NCBI GenBank assembly: GCA_029266455.1
Contig: JAQSWV010000002.1
Location: 1-64,000, forward strand
Source: Nocardioidaceae bacterium
GTDB lineage: Bacteria; Actinomycetota; Actinomycetes; Propionibacteriales; Nocardioidaceae
Direction of reading: 5' to 3'
DNA: 64,000 bases
The position numbers and the translations under genes are program-made. The notes under the pieces are model-generated. The model saw nothing but the letters and a program-made list of their open reading frames with translations. It ran no database searches and had not been told where the DNA came from. Shown here in pieces: positions 24,416 to 33,731 of the stretch (positions within the stretch are counted from its first letter, which is position 1; each line of letters begins with the position of its first letter).

Positions 24416-26101
24416 ATGAGCCCCTCTCCGCTGCTGCTCGAGCTCGACCTGGCCCGCGGCCTGCTCGAGTCGCCACCCCAGGACCCGCTGGCCGCGATGC
24501 GCGCTCGCCAGGTCCCGACGCTGTCCACGGTGCTGGCCCGACTGCGCGAGGCCGCCGACGACGCTGCGGTGGTCGGGCTGGTGGCTCACGTCGGGCCGGA
24601 TGTGCTGACCCCGGCACAGGTCGAGGAGCTCGGCGAGGGGGTCGAGCTCTTCGCGGCGAGCGGCAAGGCGACGGCGTGCTGGACGGAGTCCTTCGGCGAG
24701 CTCGGCGCAGGCACGCTGCCGTACCACCTGGCCGTGCACTTCGACAGTGTCTGGATGCAGCCGTCCGGAACGCTCGGGCTGGTGGGCGTCGCCACTCGCG
24801 GGGTGTTCCTTCGTGCTGCCCTGGACCGGCTGGGCCTGGAGCCACAGATCGGGCAACGGCACGAGTACAAGAGCGCAGCCGACCAGCTGCTGCGCGACCA
24901 CATGAGCGACGCGCAGCGGGAGGCCACGCAGCGTCTCGCCGACTCGGTCACCGAGCAGGTGGTGGCGACCGTGGCCCGCCGCCGCAGCCTGTCACATGAG
25001 CAGGTGCGCGCCGCCGTCGACGCCGCTCCGCTGGCCGCGGAGGTCGCTCTGGAGCGCGGGCTCGTCGACCGGCTCGGCTACCGCGACGAGCTGTACGCAG
25101 AGCTGCGGGGCCGGCTCGAGGGCGAGGGGGGGACCCCGCTCGAGCTCCGGTACGTCCACCGGTGGGCGCCCGCCGGCAGGCGCAGGGCAGGGCGGAGGCT
25201 GCGCCGGCTGGCGACCAGGCGCCAGCAGCCGGTCGTGGCCGTGGTGGCCGTCGAGGGCGGCATCGCACTGGGCCGGAGCAACGCGTCCCCACTGGGCGGC
25301 AGGCGAGCGGGGTCGGACACGGTGTGCGCCGCGTTGCGCTCCGCAGGCGCACGCGACGACGTCGCGGCCGTCGTGCTCCGGGTGGTGAGCCCGGGCGGCT
25401 CGTACGTCGCCTCCGACGCGATCCACCGTGAGGTGCACCGACTGCGGCAGGACGGCACGCCGGTGGTGGCCTCGATGGGGTCGGTGGCCGCATCGGGCGG
25501 TTACTTCGTGGCGATGGGCGCGGACGAGATCGTGGCTCTGCCCAGCACGGTCACCGGCTCGATCGGTGTCCTCGGCGGGAAGGTCGTCGTCGGCGATGCG
25601 CTGCGGCGGCTCGGCATCGGGACCGAGCCGGTGGGAGCGGGCAGCCAGGCCACCATGTTCGACAGCACCGTGCCGTTCCGCGAGCAGGAATGGGCCCGGG
25701 TCGAGCAGTGGCTGGACGCGGTCTACGCCGACTTCACCGCCAAGGCGGCGACCGGACGGCAGATGCCGTACGAGCGGCTCGAACCGCTCGCCCGAGGCCG
25801 GGTGTGGACCGGCGCCGACGCGCAGGTCCGGGGGCTGGTCGACACTCTCGGTGGGCTCGACCGGGCGCTGACGCGCGCGGCCGATCATGCCGGGTCGAGC
25901 CGCCAAGAGGTGCGCGTCGTCCGGGTGCCGCACCCCAGCCCGCTGGACCGGCTCCGGCCGGCCACCTCGAGCGAGTCGGCAGCGGCAAGCCTCTGGGCTC
26001 CTGTCAGCAGCAGCGAGGGTGCCGCCGAGGCGGTCCTGCGGCAGCTCGGTCTGACCGGCGGCGGCGTGCTGAGCCTGCCGGTCCCGTGGCGACTGGGCTG
26101 A
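24416..26101 (+). CDS. sppA: signal peptide peptidase SppA, tandem S49 type
   Basis: 561 residues with two S49 domains, like the 67-kDa SppA group. The general-base Lys 152 lies in the first half (RHEYKSAAD) and the nucleophile Ser 360 in the second (GSVAASGGYFVAMGAD), with VSPGGSYVAS (324-333) forming the oxyanion region. SppA degrades leftover signal peptides in membranes. The N-terminal membrane anchor found in E. coli SppA is absent; MSPSPLLLELDLARG is not hydrophobic enough. It probably works in the cytoplasm or at the membrane face. It converges with the carbonic anhydrase gene, leaving 4 bases. Confidence 0.85.
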   Translation: MSPSPLLLELDLARGLLESPPQDPLAAMRARQVPTLSTVLARLREAADDAAVVGLVAHVGPDVLTPAQVEELGEGVELFAASGKATACWTESFGELGAGTLPYHLAVHFDSVWMQPSGTLGLVGVATRGVFLRAALDRLGLEPQIGQRHEYKSAADQLLRDHMSDAQREATQRLADSVTEQVVATVARRRSLSHEQVRAAVDAAPLAAEVALERGLVDRLGYRDELYAELRGRLEGEGGTPLELRYVHRWAPAGRRRAGRRLRRLATRRQQPVVAVVAVEGGIALGRSNASPLGGRRAGSDTVCAALRSAGARDDVAAVVLRVVSPGGSYVASDAIHREVHRLRQDGTPVVASMGSVAASGGYFVAMGADEIVALPSTVTGSIGVLGGKVVVGDALRRLGIGTEPVGAGSQATMFDSTVPFREQEWARVEQWLDAVYADFTAKAATGRQMPYERLEPLARGRVWTGADAQVRGLVDTLGGLDRALTRAADHAGSSRQEVRVVRVPHPSPLDRLRPATSSESAAASLWAPVSSSEGAAEAVLRQLGLTGGGVLSLPVPWRLG

Positions 26102-26105
26102 CAGC

Positions 26106-26597
26106 TCAGACGGTGACCTCGCGGAGGCGGCCGGTGCCGACGTCGAACACGAAGCCGCGTACCCCCTCGGTGTGCGGCACGAACGGGCTGTCCTTGATGC
26201 GCGCGATCGAGGCCCGGACGTCGGCTTCGGGGTCTCGGAACTCCTCCGACGGCCAGGGTGGGCGGTGCCCCGTCTGACGTTCGAGGTCTGACCGGAACTC
26301 CTCGTCGGAGAACGTCCGCATACCGCAGTCGGTGTGGCTGATCGCCAGGATCTCGTTGGTGTCCAGGAGGCGCTGGCTCACGGCCAACGAGCGGATCACG
26401 TCGTCTGTCACGGTCGCACCGGCGTTGCGGAGGACGTGCGCATCGCCCTCGGCCAGGCCCAGCAGGCGGTAGACGTCCAGCCGGGCGTCCATGCAGGTCA
26501 GGACGGCCAATCTCTTGGCGGGCCTCGGCGGCAGCATGTCTCCGTGCTGCTTCGCATAGACCTCGTTGCTGCGCACCAGCGCGTCGATCACCGACAT
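26106..26597 (-). CDS. beta-carbonic anhydrase
   Basis: 163 residues with the complete zinc-binding set of beta-carbonic anhydrases: C35-x-D37-x-R39 in LTCMDARLD and H88-x2-C91 in SHTDCGM. The enzyme interconverts CO2 and bicarbonate in the cytoplasm. The size and the motif context (VLRNAGATVTDDVIRSLAVS) resemble the M. tuberculosis Rv1284 type. AGGACAGG precedes the ATG at about six bases. It is monocistronic by spacing: the next minus-strand gene starts 175 bases upstream. Confidence 0.92.
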   Translation of the reverse strand: MSVIDALVRSNEVYAKQHGDMLPPRPAKRLAVLTCMDARLDVYRLLGLAEGDAHVLRNAGATVTDDVIRSLAVSQRLLDTNEILAISHTDCGMRTFSDEEFRSDLERQTGHRPPWPSEEFRDPEADVRASIARIKDSPFVPHTEGVRGFVFDVGTGRLREVTV

Positions 26598-26771
26598 CGC
26601 GACCTGTCCTCTCGGCGGGTGCCGGGATGCTATACCGGCGCGCTACCGACTGGACGAGACCTGAGCGCGCCCGGTCTTCCCAGGCCCCGAGCGGCTGGAT
26701 CGGCCTTTGCTCCGTGACTCGACCAGATATCTACAGCGAGTCGACGAGCATGGGTCCATGTCATCGGGGCA

Positions 26772-27218
26772 TCAGACCATCGGCTCCTCACGCTCGGCGG
26801 CGTGCCACAGGAAGTCGGCCTGCTGCTGCTTGCGCATGATCATGTGCTCGAGCAGGTGCTCCAGCGCCTCGCTGCGCGGCTCCTGACCAGAGTGGGCGAT
26901 GACGGCATGCAGCCCGGCGACGGCCTTGGCCTCGTGGTCGAGCAGTGCGTCGAGCGCCTTCTGCGTGTCGGGTGAGACGTCGATGCTCTCGGCGTCGATG
27001 CGCGGTGTGCCACCGAGGGCGGACATCTTCTCGACCAGCAGGTATGTGTCGGCCAGCTCGGCCAGCACGAACTCGCGCAGCTGCCCCTTGACCGCCGCTC
27101 CACCCACTCCACGCAACGTTCCCGCCAGGATGGTCATGGTCAGGACCGAGCGACCCTGGGCATGCAGGGCCGCTTGCAGCGACTCGAGGGCATTGTCGAC
27201 ATCCATCGGTTGCGTCAC
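26772..27218 (-). CDS. ferritin-like four-helix protein
   Basis: 148 residues, almost entirely helical, from a GTG at 27218 (ATG at 27206 possible). Heptad-like helices include LESLQAALHAQGRSVLTMTILAGTLRG, LREFVLAELADTYLLVEKMSALGG, LDALLDHEAKAVAGLHAVIAHSG and EALEHLLEHMIMRKQQQADFLWHA, with Glu/His placed as in bacterioferritin/DUF-type ferritin-like proteins. The metal site is incomplete by eye, so iron oxidation is unproven. The lack of a signal peptide suggests a cytoplasmic protein. Confidence 0.65.
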   Translation of the reverse strand: MTQPMDVDNALESLQAALHAQGRSVLTMTILAGTLRGVGGAAVKGQLREFVLAELADTYLLVEKMSALGGTPRIDAESIDVSPDTQKALDALLDHEAKAVAGLHAVIAHSGQEPRSEALEHLLEHMIMRKQQQADFLWHAAEREEPMV

Positions 27219-27434
27219 GAACCGACTCTAAACGGACACATTCGACTTCGCTCGTCCTCGCGTCACCCGGTGTGGGTGTCCGGTGGAACCAGAACTCCCG
27301 GGCAGGAGGACGCCGCACCTGCATGCCGACGACGGCGGGACCGCTGCTGCGACAGTTCCGCCGCACGCAGCACGACTGACCTCAGGCCGAGCCCAGCCCC
27401 GCCTGCCGCGACGCAACACAGCCGCACAGAGTCG

Positions 27435-27463
27435 TTGACCAGCCCCTACAACGAGCCTATGTT
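27435..27463 (+). promoter_or_regulatory. sigma-70-type promoter of the Dpp/BKACE operon
   Basis: TTGACC (27435-27440) and TATGTT (27458-27463) are separated by exactly 17 bases, a good fit to the housekeeping consensus. Transcription would start near 27470, giving a leader of about 40 bases before the GTG at 27512, which has GGGAG at 8 bases. Confidence 0.7.
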
Positions 27464-27511
27464 GCGCAGGTCCCTCTCCGCCGATCGCATCGTCTTACCG
27501 GGAGTCACCAG

Positions 27512-29095
27512 GTGAACCAGAACCCGCGCCGTGACCTGCAGCTTTCCCGCCGTCAGCTGCTCAAGTATTCCGGCGTCGGAGTCGCTGCTGTCGCCGGCAG
27601 CAGCTTCCTCGCCGCGTGCGGAGGCAACGGGGGCAGTGGCGGTGGGGGCGGTGATGAACCGCAGAGCTCCGGCGGGATCCTGATTCACGGCGCCACCGGT
27701 GGCGGCAGCAAAGACACCCTCGACCCGCACCAGCCGGTCACCAATCCCGACATCGCGCGGGTGTGCAACCTCTACGAGCCGCTGCTGATCTGGAACAACG
27801 ACTACGAGCTCGAGCCCGCGCTTGCAGAGTCCATCGAGGCGTCGTCGGACGCGAGGACCTGGACGATCAAGATGCGACCGGGGGTCACCTTCCACAACGG
27901 CAAGGACGTCACTGCCGAAGACGCACTGTTCAGCATCCAGCGTTTCGCCAACCCGAAGGCGCCGCTGTCGGCCGGCGGCCAGCTCTCTCAGATCATCGAC
28001 TTCCAGTCCACGAAAGCCGTTGACCCGACCACCCTGAAGCTGGTGCTCAACACGCCCTACGCCATTCTCGACACACTGCTGGCCGAGTACACGGCGGGCA
28101 TCATCCCGACCGACTTCGACGTCAAGAACCCCGTCGGCACCGGCGCGTTCGTCTATGAGTCGTTCGAGCCCGGCAAGACCAGCACCTTCACCAGGTACTC
28201 CGGCTACTGGGGTGACCCCGCCTTCGTCGACGAGCTGCAGATCCAGGACTTCGCCGACGACAACGCAAAGGTCAACGCACTCCAGGCGGGCCAGATCCAG
28301 ACGGTCGACAACCTGCCGTACAACCTCATCGACACGATCGAGGGAGCCGGCGGCGGCGTGCTCGTCTCCGACACCGGCGCCTGGGTGCCGTTCACGATGC
28401 GAGTGGATGTCGAGCCGTTCTCGGACGTCAGAGTTCGCCAGGCGATGCGGCTGATCGTCGACCGTCAGGCCATGATCGACCAGACGCTGAGCGGCTACGG
28501 CTCGCTGGGCAACGACCTCTACGCGCCCTTCGACCCTGCCTATGCCAGCGACCTGCCCCAGCGCGAGCAGGACATCGACCAGGCTAAAGCGCTGCTACAG
28601 CAGGCCGGCCAGGAGGGGATGCAGGTCGAGCTCTTCACCGGTGACGACATCGGCTCGGTCGCTCCAGCAGCGGCCAACCTGTTCGTCGAGCAGGCGAAGC
28701 TGGCCGGCGTGGACGTGAAGGTGACCAAGAAGACGCCGTTCTACGACGACGACTACCTGTCCTACCCGTTCGCCCAGGACTTCTGGAACACCCGCAACTA
28801 CATCGCCCAGGCCGTCGTCGGCACGTTCCCCCCGGAGCAGGGCGGCACGTACAACGAGACGCACTGGGACAACGAGGAGCACCGGAGCCTGGTCAACGCC
28901 GCGGCGCGGGAGCTCGACGAGACGAAGCGCGCGGAGCTGCTCCACGACGCGCAGGAGATCGAGTACGAGGAGGGCGGCCTGATCATCTGGGGCTTCCGCC
29001 AGCAGGTGGACGGGTACGCCGCCGGCGTGCAAGGGCTCGAACCGCACAAGTACCTGCCGTTGGGCGCGTACAGGTTCGACAAGGTGTCGGTCTGA
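27512..29095 (+). CDS. ABC transporter substrate-binding lipoprotein, family 5 (Dpp/Opp type)
   Basis: 527 residues. The N-terminus has a twin-arginine motif S12-R-R-Q-L-L-K18 and a lipobox L33-A-A-C36, so it is probably Tat-exported and lipid-anchored on the outside of the membrane. The mature part has the family-5 signatures LDPHQPVTNPDIARVCNLYEPLL, WTIKMRPGVTFHNGKDVTAEDALFSI and DVRVRQAMRLIVDRQAMI. It delivers a peptide-, amine- or nickel-type ligand to the permeases encoded next. Because a BKACE and a carnitine-dehydrogenase-like enzyme end the operon, a betaine such as carnitine is a plausible ligand, although typical carnitine-binding proteins belong to other families. Confidence 0.9.
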   Translation: MNQNPRRDLQLSRRQLLKYSGVGVAAVAGSSFLAACGGNGGSGGGGGDEPQSSGGILIHGATGGGSKDTLDPHQPVTNPDIARVCNLYEPLLIWNNDYELEPALAESIEASSDARTWTIKMRPGVTFHNGKDVTAEDALFSIQRFANPKAPLSAGGQLSQIIDFQSTKAVDPTTLKLVLNTPYAILDTLLAEYTAGIIPTDFDVKNPVGTGAFVYESFEPGKTSTFTRYSGYWGDPAFVDELQIQDFADDNAKVNALQAGQIQTVDNLPYNLIDTIEGAGGGVLVSDTGAWVPFTMRVDVEPFSDVRVRQAMRLIVDRQAMIDQTLSGYGSLGNDLYAPFDPAYASDLPQREQDIDQAKALLQQAGQEGMQVELFTGDDIGSVAPAAANLFVEQAKLAGVDVKVTKKTPFYDDDYLSYPFAQDFWNTRNYIAQAVVGTFPPEQGGTYNETHWDNEEHRSLVNAAARELDETKRAELLHDAQEIEYEEGGLIIWGFRQQVDGYAAGVQGLEPHKYLPLGAYRFDKVSV

Positions 29096-29096
29096 C

Positions 29097-30131
29097 ATGA
29101 CGCAGGTAGCGATCCTTCCTGATCCGCTCAAGGAGGTCGCACCGCCAAGGGGCCGCTCAGGCGGGGCCGCGTGGGCCATCTGGCTGCTGCGCCGGCTCGG
29201 CCTGGCGGTGCTGACGTTGTGGCTGGTCTCCGTCTTGGTCTTCGTCGCCACGGCCGCGCTCGGCGACCCGGTGCGGGCCATCCTCGGCCGCGACTACGAC
29301 TCCAACCCCGGTCGGGTGGCCCAGCTCGAGGAACAGCTGAACGCCGACGACGGTCTCATCTCGCGCTACCTGAGCTGGCTCGGCGGGCTGCTCACCGGCG
29401 ACCCCGGAACCTCGCTCGCCAACCAGCAGCCGGTGTGGGGACAGATCTCCGCCAACGTGGTCAACACGCTGGTGCTCGTGCTGCTGGCGGCCGCGGTGAT
29501 GATTCCGCTTGCCTTCGGCATCGCGATGATCTCCGCGCACTACCGCCGGCGCCGGCCCGACACGGTCATCCAGACCATCCTCCTGGCCCTGGCCGGCGTG
29601 CCCGAGTTCGTGACCGGCATCCTGCTCGTCGCGCTGTTCTCGACCTCGGTGTTCAACATCTTCCCCGCGGTGACCATCGCCACCCCCGGAGGGAGACCGT
29701 GGGACAACCTCGACGGGATGGTGTTGCCGGTCGCGACCCTGGTGCTGGCGGTTACGCCGCACGTGTCCCGGATCGTGCGCGCGAGCCTGCTCGAGGTGCT
29801 CGACAGCGACTACGTCGAGCTGGCCCGGCTCAAGGGCATCCCGGAGTCCGTGGTGATGCGCAAGCATGCGCTGCTCAACGCGATCGTGCCCGGTATCCAG
29901 GTGATCGCGCTCCAGTTGGCCTGGTTGGCCGGCGGAGTGGTCCTGGTCGAGACACTCTTCTCCTACCCGGGCATCGGACGGCAGCTCGTCGACTCGGTCC
30001 GCAACCACGATGTGCCGATGGTGCAGGCGCTGACCATCATCATCGCCGCGGTCTACATCGTCGTGAACCTTGTCGCGGACCTGCTCTCGGTCCTACTGAC
30101 CCCCCGAGCGAGGACGGCGATCTCGTCATGA
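29097..30131 (+). CDS. ABC transporter permease, DppB type
   Basis: 344 residues with six membrane spans. The binding-protein-dependent signature EAA loop is YVELARLKGIPESVVMRKHALLNAIVPG (ARxKG variant), and the N-terminus LLRRLGLAVLTLWLVSVLVFV is the typical DppB/OppB first span with a large periplasmic loop after it. It forms the translocation channel with the DppC-type subunit. It begins one base after the binding-protein stop. Confidence 0.92.
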   Translation: MTQVAILPDPLKEVAPPRGRSGGAAWAIWLLRRLGLAVLTLWLVSVLVFVATAALGDPVRAILGRDYDSNPGRVAQLEEQLNADDGLISRYLSWLGGLLTGDPGTSLANQQPVWGQISANVVNTLVLVLLAAAVMIPLAFGIAMISAHYRRRRPDTVIQTILLALAGVPEFVTGILLVALFSTSVFNIFPAVTIATPGGRPWDNLDGMVLPVATLVLAVTPHVSRIVRASLLEVLDSDYVELARLKGIPESVVMRKHALLNAIVPGIQVIALQLAWLAGGVVLVETLFSYPGIGRQLVDSVRNHDVPMVQALTIIIAAVYIVVNLVADLLSVLLTPRARTAISS

Positions 30132-30976
30132 CTGCCCCTGCGAGCGCCCCGAGCGCACCGTCCTTCTGGCTACGGGCCAGAAAGCAGAAGCGGTTCGCCT
30201 TCGGTATGGGCCTCACCTTGCTGGTGGTGGCGTTCGCGCTCTTCGCGCCCTTCTTCGCGCCCTACGGCGAGAACGAGACCGCGGGTCCGCCCTACTCCCC
30301 GGACGGGTTCTTCGGCACCGACTACATCGGCCAGGACGTGCTCAGCCGATTGATGTACGGCGGTGTCGGTGTGCTGGTCGTCGCGGTGCTGGCGACCGTG
30401 CTCGGCATGGTCCTGGGTGTCCTCATCGGCGTCGTCGCCGCCTACGCCGGTGGCTGGTGGGACGAGATCATCATGCGGCTCAACGACGTGCTGCTGGCCT
30501 TCCCCCAGATCCTGCTCGCCTTGGTCGTGCTCACCGCAGTGCAGAACCCGGCGCCGTGGGTCATCGTCCTGCTCATCGGCGTCTCGCACGCACCGCGGGT
30601 GGCCCGCCTCGCCCGCGGTGTCGCCCTCGGAATCGTCTCCCGGGACTTCGTGGCAGCCGCTGAGGCCCTCGGCGAGAAGCGCTCACGCGTGATCATGGCC
30701 GAGGTGCTGCCCAACATGGTCGGACCGCTGCTGGCGGAGGCCGGCCTGCGGCTCACCTACTCGATCGCGGTGGTGGCTGGCCTGGGCTTCCTGGGATTCG
30801 CGGCCGATCCGGGGGCCGCGAACTGGGGCCAGATGATCTACGAGAACGGGCTCGGCCTGGCCACCCAGCCATGGGCGGTGCTGGCGCCGGTGTTGATGAT
30901 CGCCGTCTTCACGATCGCCACCAACCTGATGGCCGATGGCCTCGCGCAACTCAGTCAGAAGGAAGACAGTCGATGA
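30128..30976 (+). CDS. ABC transporter permease, DppC type
   Basis: 282 residues; the ATG at 30128 overlaps the DppB-type stop (ATGA). Features are the DppC N-terminus (RKQKRFAFGMGLTLLVVAFALFAPFFAPY), the substrate-proximal motif FFGTDYIGQDVLSRLMYG, and the coupling loop SRDFVAAAEALGEKRSRVIMAEVLPN. Six spans. It pairs with the upstream permease and receives energy from the fused ATPase protein encoded next, with which it also overlaps by four bases. Confidence 0.92.
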   Translation: MTAPASAPSAPSFWLRARKQKRFAFGMGLTLLVVAFALFAPFFAPYGENETAGPPYSPDGFFGTDYIGQDVLSRLMYGGVGVLVVAVLATVLGMVLGVLIGVVAAYAGGWWDEIIMRLNDVLLAFPQILLALVVLTAVQNPAPWVIVLLIGVSHAPRVARLARGVALGIVSRDFVAAAEALGEKRSRVIMAEVLPNMVGPLLAEAGLRLTYSIAVVAGLGFLGFAADPGAANWGQMIYENGLGLATQPWAVLAPVLMIAVFTIATNLMADGLAQLSQKEDSR

Positions 30977-32778
30977 CTGCGCCCACACGGGACGTACCGC
31001 ACACCGGCACACCTGGGAGCGGGCTCGTCGTCGAGAGCCTCGGCGTCACCCTGACCGGACGGCCCGTCGACGTGGTCGACGACATCGATCTGGTGCTACG
31101 CCCCGGCGAGGTCATCGGCCTGGTCGGCGAGTCGGGCTCCGGCAAGACCACGGTCGGCACGTCGCTGCTCGGCTACTCGCGGGCCGGCGCCTTCATCTCG
31201 TCGGGCAAGGTGCTCATCGAGGGCCGCGACGTGCTCGCGATGCCGTGGCGCGAGGTGCGCCAGCTGCGCGGCGAGGAGATCGCCTACATGCCGCAGGACC
31301 CGGCCTCGGCCCTCAACCCGAGCATCCGGATCGGCAAGCAGATCGTCGAGCTGCTGGAGCTCCGCGGCATCGGCACCGCCGCGTCACGGCTCCAGGGCGC
31401 GCGCGACGGGCTGGCCGAGGTCGGCCTGCCCAACGACGACGAGTTCCTCAAGCGCTACGCCCACCAGCTCTCGGGTGGCCAGGTGCAGCGCGTCGCTCTG
31501 GCCATGGCGTTCCTCCCCAAGCCCAAGGTGCTCGTGCTCGACGAGCCCACCACCGGTCTCGACGTGACCACCCAGAGAATGGTGCTCGACACCATGGCCG
31601 AGCTGTGCCGCACCCACGGCGTCAGCGCCCTCTATGTCACCCACGACCTCGCGGTGGTGGCCAACATCGCCGACCGTGTCGCGGTGATGTACGCCGGGCA
31701 GATCGCTGAGCTCGGTCCCAGGGACACCGTCTTCTCGAACCCCCTGCACCCTTACACGCGCGCGCTGCTGGACTCGATCCCCCACCTCAGCCAGGCCCGC
31801 GCGCTCAAGGGCATCCCCGGCCGGACGCCGGCGCCCGGCGCGCGGCCGGAAGGCTGTCGTTTCAACGACCGCTGCGCGTTCGCGATCGACCAGTGCCGCC
31901 AGCAGGTCCCTGCGCTGCGCGCCGTCGCATCCGACCACGAGGTGCGGTGCATCCGCGCCGAGGAGATCGGCACGTGGGACATCCACCGCGGCACCGTCCC
32001 CGACGCCGCCCCCGACCGCACGCGCGACGTGATCCTGTCCGTCGAGGGGCTCAACGTCTTCTACGGCCGAACGCAGGTCGTCCACGACGTGACCTTCGAT
32101 CTGGCGAAGGGCGAAGTCGTGGCGCTCGTCGGCGAGTCCGGCAGTGGCAAGACGACCATCTCGCGCTCGGTGGGCGGCCTTCACAAGGACTGGACCGGCA
32201 CCCTGTCGTTCGAGGGGCGCGAGCTGGCCAACAGCGCCCGGCAGCGCATCGCCGAGGACCGCCGCCGGATTCAGTACATCTTCCAGAACCCTTACCTGTC
32301 GTTGAACCCTCGCCTGACCATCGAGCAGATCATCAAGCGACCGATGGAGCTGTTCGGCATCGCCAAGGGCAAGCAGGCCACCGACCGGGTGCTCGAGCTC
32401 ATGGATCAGGTGGCGCTCGGGCCCACCATGTTGACGTACCAAGCGAGCAGGCTCTCCGGCGGGGAGCGCCAGCGCGTGGCCATCGCCCGCGCCCTGGCCG
32501 CCGAGCCCGACGTGATCGTCTGTGACGAGATCACCTCGGCACTCGACGTCTCGGTGCAGGGCTCGATCGTGGCGCTGCTCGACGGGCTGCGGCGAGAGCG
32601 CGGCATCAGCATGCTCTTCGTGACCCACAATCTCGCGCTGGTCCGCTCCATCGCGGTGCGTGTGGAGATCCTCCAGCAGGGTCGGGTCGTCGAGGCGGGC
32701 TCGGTCGTGCAGGTCATGGAGACTCCGCGGGAGGAATACACCCGCAAGCTGCTCTCGAACAGCCCTAGGGTCGACTGA
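30973..32778 (+). CDS. duplicated ABC ATPase (DppD-DppF fusion)
   Basis: 601 residues from the ATG at 30973, with GGAAG at seven bases. Two complete nucleotide-binding domains are fused: Walker A GESGSGKT at 52-59 and again near 395, signatures LSGGQVQR and LSGGERQR, Walker B VLVLDEP and VIVCDEI. The first half ends with the Opp/Dpp C-terminal CxxxP-type cluster ([24 protein letters not shown], four Cys with one more at VRC), which in relatives can hold an iron-sulfur cluster. Functionally it combines DppD and DppF, powering import by the two permeases. It is followed by the BKACE gene after 58 bases. Confidence 0.92.
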   Translation: MTAPTRDVPHTGTPGSGLVVESLGVTLTGRPVDVVDDIDLVLRPGEVIGLVGESGSGKTTVGTSLLGYSRAGAFISSGKVLIEGRDVLAMPWREVRQLRGEEIAYMPQDPASALNPSIRIGKQIVELLELRGIGTAASRLQGARDGLAEVGLPNDDEFLKRYAHQLSGGQVQRVALAMAFLPKPKVLVLDEPTTGLDVTTQRMVLDTMAELCRTHGVSALYVTHDLAVVANIADRVAVMYAGQIAELGPRDTVFSNPLHPYTRALLDSIPHLSQARALKGIPGRTPAPGARPEGCRFNDRCAFAIDQCRQQVPALRAVASDHEVRCIRAEEIGTWDIHRGTVPDAAPDRTRDVILSVEGLNVFYGRTQVVHDVTFDLAKGEVVALVGESGSGKTTISRSVGGLHKDWTGTLSFEGRELANSARQRIAEDRRRIQYIFQNPYLSLNPRLTIEQIIKRPMELFGIAKGKQATDRVLELMDQVALGPTMLTYQASRLSGGERQRVAIARALAAEPDVIVCDEITSALDVSVQGSIVALLDGLRRERGISMLFVTHNLALVRSIAVRVEILQQGRVVEAGSVVQVMETPREEYTRKLLSNSPRVD

Positions 32779-32836
32779 CGACGGGGAGCTGACCGTACGC
32801 CTGCCAGGGCGGCGTGACAGGAGCGAAGGAGTCGCT

Positions 32837-33730
32837 GTGAACCGGGACGTGATCGTCACCTGCGCGCTCACCGGCGCGGGGGACTCGGTGGGTCGCAGCG
32901 AGCACGTGCCGGTGACCCCGCAGCAGATCGCCGAGTCCGCGATCGAGGCCGCGCGGGCGGGCGCGACGGTCGTGCATGTGCACGTGCGCGATCCGAAGAC
33001 GGGGCGCGGAAGTCGCGAGACCTCCCTCTACCGCGAGGTCGTGGAGCGCATCCACGCCAGCGACGTGGACGTGATCATCAACCTCACCGCCGGGATGGGC
33101 GGCGACCTGCAGGTGCGCGACGCGGATCCGACCACGCCCGGGCCGGACACCGACCTGGTCGGCGCACTCGTGCGGCTGGAGCACGTCGAGGAGCTGCGCC
33201 CGGAGCTGTGCACCCTGGACTGCGGGACGCTGAACTTCAGTGATCACGACTTGATCTACGTGAGCACCATGGAGATGCTGCGTGCCGGTGCTCGACGCAT
33301 CCAGGAGCTCGGCGTCAAGCCCGAGCTCGAGGTCTTCGACACCGGTCACGTCTGGGCGGCGAACCAGCTGGTCGCCGAGGGGCTCATCGACGATCCACCG
33401 CTGTACCAGTTCTGCACCGGCATCCCGTACGGCACCCCGGCCGAGCCGCGGATGGTCCAGGCCATGGCCGACCTCATACCGCCCGGGGCGCTGTGGGCAG
33501 CGTTCGCCATCGGCCGGATGCAGATGCCCATGGTGGCTCAGGCGGTGCTGCTCGGGGGCAACGTCCGAGTGGGTCTGGAGGACAACCTGTACCTGTCCCG
33601 CGGCGTGAAGGCGACCAACGCCCAGCTGGTGGAGCGAGCCCGGAGCATCATCGAGCTGATGGGCGGTCGGGTCCTGACCCCGGCCGAGGGCAGGGAGCGG
33701 CTCGGCCTCCACCCGGTCGCACGGAGCTGA
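32837..33730 (+). CDS. BKACE family enzyme (beta-keto acid cleavage; dehydrocarnitine cleavage-like)
   Basis: 297 residues from a GTG with AAGGAG six bases upstream. The BKACE (3-keto-5-aminohexanoate cleavage) fold shows in [25 protein letters not shown] (metal His 47 and His 49), [19 protein letters not shown] and [25 protein letters not shown]. Family members condense a beta-keto acid with acetyl-CoA to give acetoacetate and an acyl-CoA. The adjacent L-carnitine-dehydrogenase-like gene produces exactly such a keto acid (3-dehydrocarnitine), so CdhC-like activity giving betainyl-CoA plus acetoacetate is the leading hypothesis. Other beta-keto amines remain possible. Confidence 0.88.
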   Translation: MNRDVIVTCALTGAGDSVGRSEHVPVTPQQIAESAIEAARAGATVVHVHVRDPKTGRGSRETSLYREVVERIHASDVDVIINLTAGMGGDLQVRDADPTTPGPDTDLVGALVRLEHVEELRPELCTLDCGTLNFSDHDLIYVSTMEMLRAGARRIQELGVKPELEVFDTGHVWAANQLVAEGLIDDPPLYQFCTGIPYGTPAEPRMVQAMADLIPPGALWAAFAIGRMQMPMVAQAVLLGGNVRVGLEDNLYLSRGVKATNAQLVERARSIIELMGGRVLTPAEGRERLGLHPVARS

Positions 33731-33731
33731 C

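Noticed and set aside
29157-30008. 283-codon minus-strand frame over the DppB-type permease
   Set aside because: Shadow of a clear permease gene; highly charged with Asp/Arg/His runs.
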